From positions 1 to 13,968 of the forward strand of contig JWZX01000210.1 in the NCBI GenBank assembly GCA_001275005.1: 13,968 bases of DNA, read 5' to 3'. The translations under genes were made by a program, and so were the position numbers. Origin of the DNA: Chrysochromulina tobinii. Taxonomy: Eukaryota > Haptophyta > Prymnesiales > Chrysochromulinaceae. Position 1 is the stretch's first letter. Each line of letters starts with the position of its first letter. Positions 10,101-13,968 of the stretch are shown here, in pieces. Below the pieces are notes generated by a model. That model was not told the origin of the DNA and searched no databases. It was given only the letters and a program-made list of their open reading frames with translations.

Positions 10101-10181
10101 CTGATTGGTTGCGCCTTTTGCGTTCTTCGCCGCCCTCACGAAACCCCACCGCCTGCGTTTTGACGGGGATTTGTCGGCCAT
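1107..10181 (-). CDS. Giant (3024 aa) ARM-repeat, alanine-rich coiled-coil, IQ-like repeat protein; function unknown
   Basis: I do not recognise this protein as a named family. Order by residue: 1-60 basic start (SKRRRWGF) and a short coiled coil; about 85-262 armadillo-like helices; 288-1095 Ala/Glu/Lys rod with 5- and 11-residue repeats; 1095-2590 six helical units with a Cys motif, a DPMP-like turn and IQ-like segments (best at 2560-2570); 1938-1986 Lys/Pro/Ala linker; 2600-3024 Pro/Ser/Arg-rich, probably disordered tail with a basic cluster (KKKRRKSK) near 2919-2926. No signal peptide or membrane segment is visible. The ATG has a favourable context (ACAATGG) and an in-frame TAG lies five codons upstream (10197-10199). 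Stop is TAG at 1107-1109. The ORF has no apparent intron over 9 kb. From ARM (protein binding), rod, and IQ (calmodulin or light-chain binding) I infer a long cytoskeletal, flagellar/haptonemal or membrane-scaffold linker. Coding is secure, the role is inference. Confidence 0.9.
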   Translation of the reverse strand: MADKSPSKRRRWGFVRAAKNAKGATNQIQDELDEKLLLLQKQLTEQNAQITQLFGGGPVAAPGLPGAPAGVVARPVLPLPPAGSAIDAMVEWVLSLIENLKAPNQYAIRKAAVVRLAETLNQCSMSEGSAVAKALRDTGGIKQLASLLMEDADELKLYALCCLANLCSDSLDTNFVATKRKLLACQVGHSLLQCLLEDDRMIVTYAAGLCFNLSGEPSWTPTFLDQSYLTALENLMAYDDEQVQQYATSTLANLLSLNPTLTEASSTGAGAFADDEQLFVSPVAAAVAEKAAAEKAAAAAAEEAAALRRELEAVRAAAAAEAKAAAEMAEAKAKAAAEKAAAEAKAKVEKAAAEAKAEAEMEAASKAKAAAEKAAEKAAATGEPGGPEAEKAAMELQLAEATAEMAAAKAAAEAAAAAAAEEAAALRRELEAMRAAAEKAAAEAKAAAARAAAEQAAAVSAAADGEAAEKLAAEKLAAEKLAAEKATAEKATAEKALAEEAAAEKAAAEKAAAEKVAEEKAAAERAALESKTEAEKAALESKTEAEKAAVEQKAAAEKAEMEAKTAAEKAAVEEKAAAERAAMEAKAKEERDAAIAAAEQAAKERDAAAAEVEKAAKERDAAVAAAMLAADQRVQQEAAARAESEKVAAAERAALEEKAAAAEKAAAEKAAALKATLVIRSAAEKAAIEEKRAAEKAAIEEKAAAEKAVMEKKLAAVMAAAEEKAVAERAAFEKALADKAAEKTAALAGKSWANTAKAAAERRALEEAMREEAAAERVAFEEKAAAEKAAMEEKAAAEKAAVEEKAAAEKAAIEEKAAAEKEAIEERAAAEKAAIEEKAAAEKAEMLAQAAAERAAMEEKAAAERAAFEKALADAAAEKAAIQEKAAAEKAAMEEKAAAEMAAFEKRLAEAAAEKAAAEQKAAAEMAALQEKAAAEMAALQEKSAAEKKALEEKAAAEKAAMEKKAAEEKAAIEEKAAAEKAALQEKAAAEKKALEEKSAAEKAAIEEKSAAEKAAIEAKAAAEKADMLEKSAEERAAYEKALADKRMQEQAAADLAAAEKAAADLALEKEKEQLRAAEEARLAMQKLKGDARAAAEIAAAAQVVADAASEALAALEKAHPASVTTVEASKAAVKAARDVTAASDEAAEAYDDALRAAKVTAAATATATAMATTAAAAAAAAAAAAVDVPSCMAAADRAEAAASKAATAALLTLAKKAEATSSATKVLEANRESTVALEMANEHVLLTSRDPMPSEEPHGENAIKSRAEAQRNAKKTDKAAAEVSELKSVATPALAEAERAEDEAQAAELKAITAATNARAASVKAEADVKAAEKSAAEKAAAEAMKAAIDAITAEAQLAEKNAKTAGFAAAATATAAAEAAKEAAKAEALALEALSKAKAFQQAKNVSDCTAEGIRAEKAVEASTKSVEVVTIAVHKIGKGGVEGTKDALAAAHAAHDKANQIVARVDKDPKGEFGQHAAELQAAAQACVAAAVSATTVATEALASAHNLFKEGSASLAAATASETAAKNAGDSTMETVKATRSKAARERLKKHAKIQVMQAGLKLKAEELGRQRAEAAARAAKARAGLKRAGKLTVLMEGMKKEAQELEKERAEASAEAAAVVAEAASEATAASETALTAAGRTVDASMAATQASQDGAAAAADATQAHEDVMSASAAKDPVSCMAAAKRAMEAASRAADAAQEVTAKRAETHESAAEALAALNVVNAALEKANVHEKKASRDPMPDGEAGKIALETQTEAQNHAEVARAAAAGVSEVTGSMHEAVADSDQAMEVATAAQNKAMAKAEASLDIAVETERQYAATRLEAQGRGMADRKLINMMRAQLAAERAQSVVATSAAEAQAALRKAVAAAESLSQTVAQTAPESPTGEELPPLPSLPSLVDKVVEAAKKAATAKATAVQALEIIRAAQIAADAPKGKKGELTRQKTVPKVEKAPAKKAPAKGQPAKKGSKEPVPTKVPTPEEAFEVAAQAAAECAASAESVAKLTKLARNAAQEAKEGLAAAQGALQRATEHAALARFQKLPEDKEFETMAIATQAAAEASLEETVTAEGATSKAAEEAAGAMAKVEKAMASASKSVIEVAAAATQNAASKASSGGSNAGKGGEAAMKATKEVQDAEFSARDALEKAQAAQKAKDVEACTAEGKRAEKAVAACAAAVEKLSKAMEKISKGMEVAKLAAETAQAEREKVLEYLERASRDMTGDAGLDSVTSATAAASEAAEGAARVFTEVQAAAASAADSQSAATTAAASAKDVVKATRSTAARERLKKHGQAMALQARLRKRAEEIGREREKAAEEARILAERVAKAEKAVGQVAAAASAVSEAASEALAANEKALAAAALTVEASAAAVQASTDAAAATAEAVLAHDDAYASAEAKNVAACMEAAKRAGDAASKAAEAAQIAHAKKAEAAESASQVIDAASEASAAVEKATENVPNTERMPIEGEEPLDQEAAELVLTLQTDAQKNVHLTENVAAGMKELTTSAEKALADASRVAEEASASQAKAMAVAKAALRRAIEEEKELDGKKAKAATRLQASARGKSDRQLVDKMLDGEDVKAALEAKRDARAEVSGPVVKLKVQIAEAPRSPSPTNEVRFFDEQEEAFYPSDNEHMPEYEAGWGAQGDFGHRPNSTFRSSSKQRTIKPFEARLAQQLEAWPNLQHQQTLHFQPHPPTHPPNARPRTEHGVRSSRSRSPHKGPPPHPWQPPPKSSDAEESNPAFFEDHIGRPWLGGYQLERHSSGEDEHATSRMGTARLSTSARVSTAYSHEQNAAKLPGLWATVSGTSSINPMDRRPALSSRGPEKGDSAWPWAPLEPPPPASARAPRRSTSPSRPKTELGPRPITEPPPPPRTATSVMEVTLAKQSGPQWARRDVERLLQAMELEAALSSPRFRLKKKRRKSKMHVTEGESGGDGGAPASEEFPPPNQLAPLPVDSDYVPIRRQRQGAALPGHALPVLGNSAWPGMTTQAHFHARPGTRGSRLTSMSGSGADAAVKLLLSR
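4224..4370 (-). other. Lys/Pro/Ala-rich linker in the giant protein (residues 1938-1986)
   Basis: The helical units are interrupted by a strongly basic, helix-breaking stretch with KAPAKKAPAKGQPAKKGSK, ending in a Pro/Thr segment (VPTKVPTPEE). The composition resembles histone H1 tails and the basic projection regions of microtubule-associated proteins. It probably forms a flexible, positively charged hinge between the third and fourth units. Binding to microtubules, nucleic acid or acidic membranes is possible, but nothing in the sequence chooses among these. Confidence 0.6.
6624..6701 (-). repeat. GCN/GNC trinucleotide microsatellite coding Ala/Thr run (residues 1161-1186)
   Basis: A stretch of GCC, GTC and GCG triplets encodes TAAATATATAMATT followed by 12 alanines. 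It sits just before the Cys motif of the first helical unit; the equivalent place in the other units has only a few residues (e.g. SAAKDPVSC in the third). It is therefore probably a recent triplet expansion in one copy. Confidence 0.85.
7047..7865 (-). repeat. 33-bp (11-residue) tandem array: 24 contiguous units in the rod (residues 773-1045)
   Basis: The segment divides without remainder into 24 units: 21 of 11 residues (consensus AAAEKAAxEEK, position 8 being I, M, V, L, F or A) and 3 of 14 residues (starting at residues 861, 897 and 1032). Each 14-residue unit has an aromatic at position 8 and ends in ALAD or RLAE. The periodicity is hendecad, known from straight or right-handed coiled coils and from group 3 LEA-type helices. 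Lys-to-Glu (i, i+4) pairs recur, which also fits a stable single alpha-helix. Units differ by many synonymous changes, so the array is old or has been selected at the protein level. Related 11-residue units also occur at residues about 526-590 and 680-740. Confidence 0.9.
8641..8790 (-). repeat. 15-bp (5-residue) minisatellite in the rod
   Basis: Ten head-to-tail 15-bp units encode an AEKxA-type pentad (residues about 465-514). Variants are grouped: on the plus strand two identical units ending GCCGCCTTC with a near copy, then two identical TGTCGCC units, then three near-identical GCCAACTT units. Such blocks are what recent stepwise slippage or unequal exchange produces. The unit length is a multiple of three, so the reading frame survives changes in copy number. 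Confidence 0.9.
8891..9277 (-). repeat. Direct duplication in the N-terminal rod (offset 357 bp)
   Basis: An identical 30-nt stretch occurs at 8891-8920 and 9248-9277, an offset of exactly 119 codons. It encodes part of EEAAALRRELEA, at residues about 302-312 and 421-431. Similarity extends to both sides (poly-Ala before, (V/M)RAAA after), so this is a segmental duplication within the gene rather than chance low complexity. Confidence 0.8.
9396..9929 (-). other. Armadillo-like repeat domain of the giant protein (residues about 85-262)
   Basis: Three to four armadillo-type helical repeats can be seen. GGIKQLASLL followed by ELKLYALCCLANLC is a classic ARM helix 2/3 pattern. It is followed by ...HSLLQCLLEDDRMIVTYAAGLCFNLSG and LTALENLMAYDDEQVQQYATSTLANLL, each with the small-residue/Leu-Asn-Leu signature of ARM helix 3. 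ARM domains bind partner proteins, so this is the likely targeting head of the molecule. It is the only part of the protein with ordinary, non-repetitive composition, and it strongly supports the minus strand as the coding one. Confidence 0.75.
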
Positions 10182-10813
10182 TGTCCTCGCGGGCGACTAC
10201 GCTCACTTCGGAGAAGGGCTGCAAGACAAGTCACCGGACCTGCGCGCGCCCCGCAGATTCTTCAGCGATGTGCGGTCGGCGGCGAAAGGCCGGAAGCACG
10301 GTGCAGAGTCTGTTGAGCAAGACGCGAGGTCGATGGTTTCTCTTCAAGAGAAAAACAGAGTTCTTGATGAGGAACGCAATCGACGTCAACTGCAAGTCTA
10401 CAAGTAAAACCCCTAAAAACGAGGCCACTCAAAGCCATCGTCGAGACATTTCCCTGTGCGCCTTCTAGGTCGAGTATTTAAGGTGTAAGGTCTGAAACCG
10501 CAACGCTCACACGCTAAACCGTACTGTACACACAGTCACCGACACCGTTGGTGGACCTGGATGGTGCCGTTGGCGTATACCCGTGTGAAAAATGGCCATC
10601 ATCGCTCATTGGATAGCTTCTCGACTTGACATTTTTGACGCTCGCGCTCGCCGTCGACTCCGACTGAGATGGTGGCGCGTCAGCTTGGCTGGTTCGTCGC
10701 TGCGGGCGCGGTGCGCTCAGACCCGATGAGGCGGGGGATGAGGACAGCAAAGTTGCAGCGGTGGGGGTTGCGCGTTAGGAGCGAGAGCTCCCAACGCTCA
10801 GAGCCCGGAGAGG
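10182..10813. other. Intergenic spacer between CTL 3' end and giant-gene 5' end; no gene seen
   Basis: These 632 bp hold the 3' flank of the CTL gene and the promoter and leader of the giant gene, both on the minus strand. Short ORFs here have no domain-like content. On the minus strand, weak candidates are a TTAAATA box (10475-10481), a CCAAT pentamer (10608-10612) and a pyrimidine-rich TTGCAG just upstream of the giant gene's ATG that could end a 5' UTR intron. No tRNA, rRNA or mobile-element signature was found. Confidence 0.5.
10475..10481 (-). promoter_or_regulatory. Possible TATA-like box of the giant gene
   Basis: TTAAATA on the minus strand, about 295 nt upstream of the giant gene's ATG, in one of the few AT-rich patches of a GC-rich spacer. 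A CCAAT pentamer in the same orientation lies about 130 nt further upstream. Core promoters of GC-rich algae often lack TATA, so this is a weak candidate from composition and position only. Confidence 0.15.
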
Positions 10814-13567
10814 TCACGGAGGAGAAGGCGGCGGTGAAGCGATGCGCGCCCGTCCTCGCAGCAGGGCGTCCTCGTCCTCGACGAAGAAGCACACGACGTA
10901 CAGCGTGTCGACCGCGGCCGCGAAGACGCGGCGGAACATTTGGGTGATGCAGAAGCTAAGGGCGAGGCTGACGAGCGCCACATTGAGCGCCGATGGCGGG
11001 CCGCTCGAATCCCAATCCGGAAGTGTCGAGACATATCCCTTGAACGAGTCCAAGCCAGAGTCGATGGCGGCATCCACGGCGGCAGAGGCGTCTCCGACGA
11101 GCTCGGGCGAGGCGAGACCAAATGTCCAATTGGCCAAATGGGCGAGCGTCGTGGCAGGCGCCTCTGGGAGATCGACGTCGGCGAGCAGCAGCGTGTCGCG
11201 CCATTCGCGGAGCACGGCGAAGTAGGCGAGCAGTGCGCAGCCGAGGGGGATGAGGAGCGAGAGCAGGAGTGACAGGACGGCGAGCGCCGCCTCATTCGTC
11301 ATCAGTTGCAGCGGGTGAGCCGAGAGCAACCGGTACGTGCGCACGGCTGCGGCGCAGAAGGGCACGCCGTCGGAGGCCACGTACACGTACGCAAACTTGG
11401 TGAGGTAGCGCAGGCAACGGTCCAAGCACCAGAGGCAGCAGCCGCAGCAGCAGACCAGGTACCGACTGAGCGGCGTCGCGGAGTGCGGCGCGACCGCTTG
11501 GCGCTGCACGTACAGCAAGACGGCGCGCAGCCATGAAAAGGCACCGAGCACAGCGGCGCCGAGAGCGACCGAGCCTAGGTGGTGGCTGACCATCCGCCAG
11601 AGTGCGTGGAGCATGCCGCCGCCCTCTGCGCGTTGCTCGTACCAGACGGCGATCGTGCCCGCGATGACGCAGTACACGAGGCCATCTATGAAGAAGAGAA
11701 GCCAGAGGCAGCAGAGGAGCTGGTACGCGATCGTCGCACCCGCAACCGACGTGGGAGTGAGCGACGGCAGCTCGATCGCGGCGGCCGCGGCGTCGAAGGA
11801 GGCGGGATCGAAGTCCATGAGAGGTGTCGGCCTCGCCGCGATCTGATGAGGGGAGTACTCAGGGTTCATCAGTGGCCATCAGTGGCCATCAGTGGCCATC
11901 AGTGGCCATCAGTGGCCATCAGTGGTCATCAGTGGTCATCAGTGGTCATACAACAGTTCGACTGCATCAGCGTTTACCTCGTTGATCTTGGCGATCGCCA
12001 CCTGCGTCGCGCTGGCCGCCAGATGCGCCGCCTGGGAGGAGAGCTCAATCGAGCGGCGTGCGAACGCCTCGGAGAGCGTGTCGATCTGCGCCGCGATGGT
12101 CTCCGGATCTGGCGTGAGGATATACGCGGTCACGAGCCCTAAATAGGCAAGTACACCGAGCGAGAGGGTGGTCGCGACGAAGGGCAGGGCGAGTAGCGCC
12201 GGGTTCTCGTGCACCGCCTTCGAGGCCGTGCGGCAAATCTCGAGGGACGTTTCCACTTTGGGCCACAGCATGCACACGGCGAGCAGCACTCCGAGGGAGA
12301 AGAGCCCGGCCGCGCCGGCGCCGAGCAGCCAGTGCGCCTGAGCGGTCAGGGCGGCCTTCTCGAAGACGCTCGAGCTGGCGAGTGCGCTCGCGGCCGAGTG
12401 CGCGCCCGCGGGCAGATCGAGCGAGATGCCGCCGAGGCTCAGCCCATGGAAGCGGCTGAGGGCCTGCTGAGTCAGCGAGGGCACCTCGATCATGCCAGAT
12501 TTGGCGAGCGCGATCGCGTTCATCAGAGCGAGGGCGACAAAGAGGAGCAGCACGGTGGTGTAGAAGAGCATTCGGATGCAGCCGCGGAGCAAGCACATGG
12601 TCAGAATGTTCACGAGCAGCGTCGTCAGCACGCCACACACGACGATCTCGAAACCTCCGAGATACACATCGGTCGCGACGCCCAGCAGCCCACCGAAAAG
12701 GGCCGAGATGAACTGGAGCTCAAGCTCCGACCCCTCGGCAGTGACGGTGCGCGTCATGTCGAGGGTGATGAACTTGAGGCACTGCGACTCGTCCACCATC
12801 GGCGACGGCGGTGGCGGCGGCGACGGCGGCGGCGGCGGCGGCGGTGGCGGCGGCGGTGGTCTCTCCTCGGGAGCCTCCTCAGATTCCTCCTGTAGACGAC
12901 GGTCATCGTGGACGTACGCGCCGGTGGCCCTTGTGACGAGCCAGTAGTGCTCGGACGCAAAGGCGTCAGTATAGCACGGCTGGTTGGCGGTGACGCAGTC
13001 TGGGAACGCACACAGGGTCACCGCGCTCGCCACGGCGCTCGCGATTGGAAGGCAGCGGCCCGCCACCGCCACAGTGTCCACGCTCACTCGCCACTCGTTG
13101 TCACTCTCGCGAGTCCACGGTCGAGAGTCAGCGCCGGCACGTTCCCAGCGGCACTTGGCGCTACCCTCAGCGCAAGCATAGTCTTGCACGGTCTCGCCCT
13201 GGGACGGGCACTCTGCGACGCACACGCCGTACAGAGGGATGGCCCACGGTGCCGCCGAGAGCATGCTGCGGTAGCGCTGAAGGTCCTTGGCGAGACGCGG
13301 GTAAAAGACGAAGGACTTGTCTGCGAGGCTGCCGAAGCCGCACAGGGCACCCGTGTAGTCTTGTCCGCGGACGAGGCGCCGCATGTCACCGACCTGGAAG
13401 GCAGCTGTAGCGATGATGCCGGCAGGGATGAGGAAGAGAATAAAGACGAGACAGCAAAGGCAGTCCGTGCAGCCGCGCTTGGGTGGAGAGCCGTCGGAGG
13501 AGCGCTTGCCGGGCTGGAGCAGCTCTCGCTCTTCCTCGGGCGGAAAGCATCCGCAGCAGGTCACCAT
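10814..13567 (-). CDS. Choline-transporter-like protein (SLC44/CTL family), two exons, 872 aa
   Basis: A multi-pass membrane protein of the SLC44 family, whose characterised members move choline and related amines for phospholipid synthesis. Exon 1 (13567-11978, 530 aa) has a Cys-rich cytosolic start, TM1 (about residues 36-57) followed by the family motif VRGQDYTGALCG, a large Cys-containing extracellular loop with a poly-Pro run, TM2-TM3 (306-355), TM4 (411-434), the conserved ICRTASKAV, and TM5. Exon 2 (11842-10814, 342 aa) has LCCLWLLFFIDGLVYCVIAGTIAVWY, HHLGSVALGA, CCLWCLDRCLRYLTKFAYVYVASDGVPFC and a VDTLYVVCFFVED end, all matching the CTL C-terminal domain. Joining at phase 0 gives ...KINE|IAAR..., with the domains in family order. 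ATG 13567 has A at -3 and G at +4; stop TGA at 10814-10816. Longer than the roughly 650-720 aa animal members because of the loop insertions. Family secure, substrate inferred. Confidence 0.9.
11843..11977 (-). other. Spliceosomal-type intron of the CTL gene, 135 nt, phase 0
   Basis: On the minus strand exon 1 ends ...AAC GAG and the intron opens GTAAACG. It closes with a pyrimidine-containing CTCCCCTCATCAG before exon 2 ATC GCG GCG. Both exon frames are complete at the junction (phase 0), and the two halves of the CTL domain join only across it. Read through, the first frame stops at TGA inside the tandem repeat after 12 extra codons. The length is a multiple of three, so it is the in-frame stops, not a frame change, that mark it as non-coding. 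Confidence 0.8.
11867..11950 (-). repeat. 10-bp tandem repeat filling the CTL intron (eight units)
   Basis: On the plus strand, five copies of AGTGGCCATC (11871-11920) are followed by two of AGTGGTCATC and a last AGTGGTCATA. In transcript sense the unit is GATGGCCACT or GATGACCACT, so every junction makes CACTGATG, which holds a CTGAT matching the CTRAY branch-point consensus. The GACC variants cluster at the donor side and the GGCC variants at the acceptor side. Because the period is not a multiple of three, TGA falls in all three frames. Confidence 0.95.
12800..12859 (-). repeat. Poly-proline coding run in the CTL extracellular loop (residues 237-256)
   Basis: Twelve prolines, Ser, five prolines, Ser, Pro, encoded by GGC/GGT-type triplets on the plus strand. 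It lies in the large loop between TM1 and TM2, which is extracellular in the SLC44 family. It follows an acidic stretch (EESEEAPEER) and precedes MVDESQC. The SPPPPPSP pattern resembles hydroxyproline-rich cell-wall or pherophorin-like linkers of algae. The triplet tract may vary in length between strains. Confidence 0.85.
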
Positions 13568-13968
13568 ACTGGATGACGGGTAGGTTTGGTGGGGTTTTGG
13601 CCGAGCTCAGCCGCGAGCAGTGAACGCCGGATCGCAAACAGAGCCCGCAACATAGCGCCGACTGGAAATGACTGCCTGTCACATCAAGCAGGGCCCGCTT
13701 GTGACTTTCAATACAAGAAACCATCGAGCACGTCGTGTGTCGGTTTGACAAAAATGCACGCGGCTTACCGGGTCCATTGCGACAGTGGCCCTCGTGCTTG
13801 GGGGTCCGGAGAGTGTGCGCGCGTTGTGTTGAACAGCAGCAGCAGCCGGGTACTGTTTTTTGGAGTTGGCGACGGGACTTCGAAAGGCAGGAGCCGAGTA
13901 GACCCCACGGCCTGACGTAGCATACTCAAATCATGAAACAAACTCTCCGCTCTAGTGCACCTGCATTC
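13568..13968. other. 5' flank of the CTL gene; nothing recognised
   Basis: About 400 bp upstream of the CTL start. Composition is less biased than in the coding regions. A short CAG run (about 13831-13843) is present. The short ORFs show no domain-like content and no clear TATA, initiator or RNA gene is visible. It presumably holds the CTL promoter and leader. Confidence 0.4.

Noticed and set aside
10105-10407. 100-codon plus-strand ORF over the 5' end of the giant gene
   Set aside because: It overlaps the secure minus-strand start region and has no recognisable domain.
10814-11869. Treating the second CTL half as a separate gene starting at the ATG at 11869
   Set aside because: It contains only the C-terminal part of the SLC44 domain, the ATG sits in the repeat array, and splicing at 11977/11843 joins it in phase to the upstream half.
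11867-11950. CRISPR-like array
   Set aside because: The units are 10 bp and directly adjacent with no spacers, inside a eukaryotic intron.
11579-12142. 187-codon plus-strand ORF reading through the 10-bp array
   Set aside because: Antisense to both CTL exons; its repeat peptide only reflects the 10-bp array.
12209-12895. 228-codon plus-strand ORF, rich in Arg, Gly and His
   Set aside because: Antisense shadow of CTL exon 1; the Arg run is the complement of the proline codons.
13586-13915. 109-codon plus-strand ORF upstream of CTL
   Set aside because: No domain-like composition or homology that I recognise, and its length is expected by chance in GC-rich DNA.

Overview
The window looks like nuclear DNA of a GC-rich eukaryotic microalga. 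A haptophyte is the best guess, but another chromalveolate-type alga is possible and the sequence alone cannot settle it. The reasons are a choline-transporter-like protein (a eukaryotic family) interrupted by a spliceosomal-type intron, a giant armadillo/coiled-coil/IQ-type protein, Kozak-like start contexts, monocistronic spacing with no Shine-Dalgarno sites, and high GC with Ala- and Pro-rich low-complexity coding. The three genes end in TGA, TAG and TGA, which fits the standard code.

Layout: (1) 129-922 (+): a short-chain dehydrogenase/reductase of the C-factor-like subgroup. Its reading frame changes between about 361 and 424, so it holds a very short intron, a frameshift or a sequence error. 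(2) 1107-10181 (-): one uninterrupted 3024-codon ORF, convergent with gene 1. It encodes an armadillo-like N-terminal domain, about 800 residues of Ala/Glu/Lys rod (including 24 contiguous 11- or 14-residue units), six diverged copies of a helical unit marked by a Cys motif and a 'DPMP' turn about 59 residues later, IQ-like basic segments, and a Pro/Ser-rich disordered tail. (3) 10182-10813: a 632-bp spacer with no convincing gene. (4) 10814-13567 (-): a choline-transporter-like (SLC44/CTL) membrane protein in two exons. The 135-nt phase-0 intron is largely filled by eight copies of a 10-bp tandem repeat. (5) 13568-13968: 5' flank of the CTL gene, nothing recognised.

The three genes show no sign of acting in one pathway; this looks like an ordinary stretch of compact algal chromosome. 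The most novel object is the giant protein. Its six-unit region has internally consistent spacing and resembles no family I recognise. With the ARM and IQ-like elements it suggests a very long structural or cytoskeletal linker. The second is the CTL intron, whose repeat unit itself contains a branch-point-like CTGAT.
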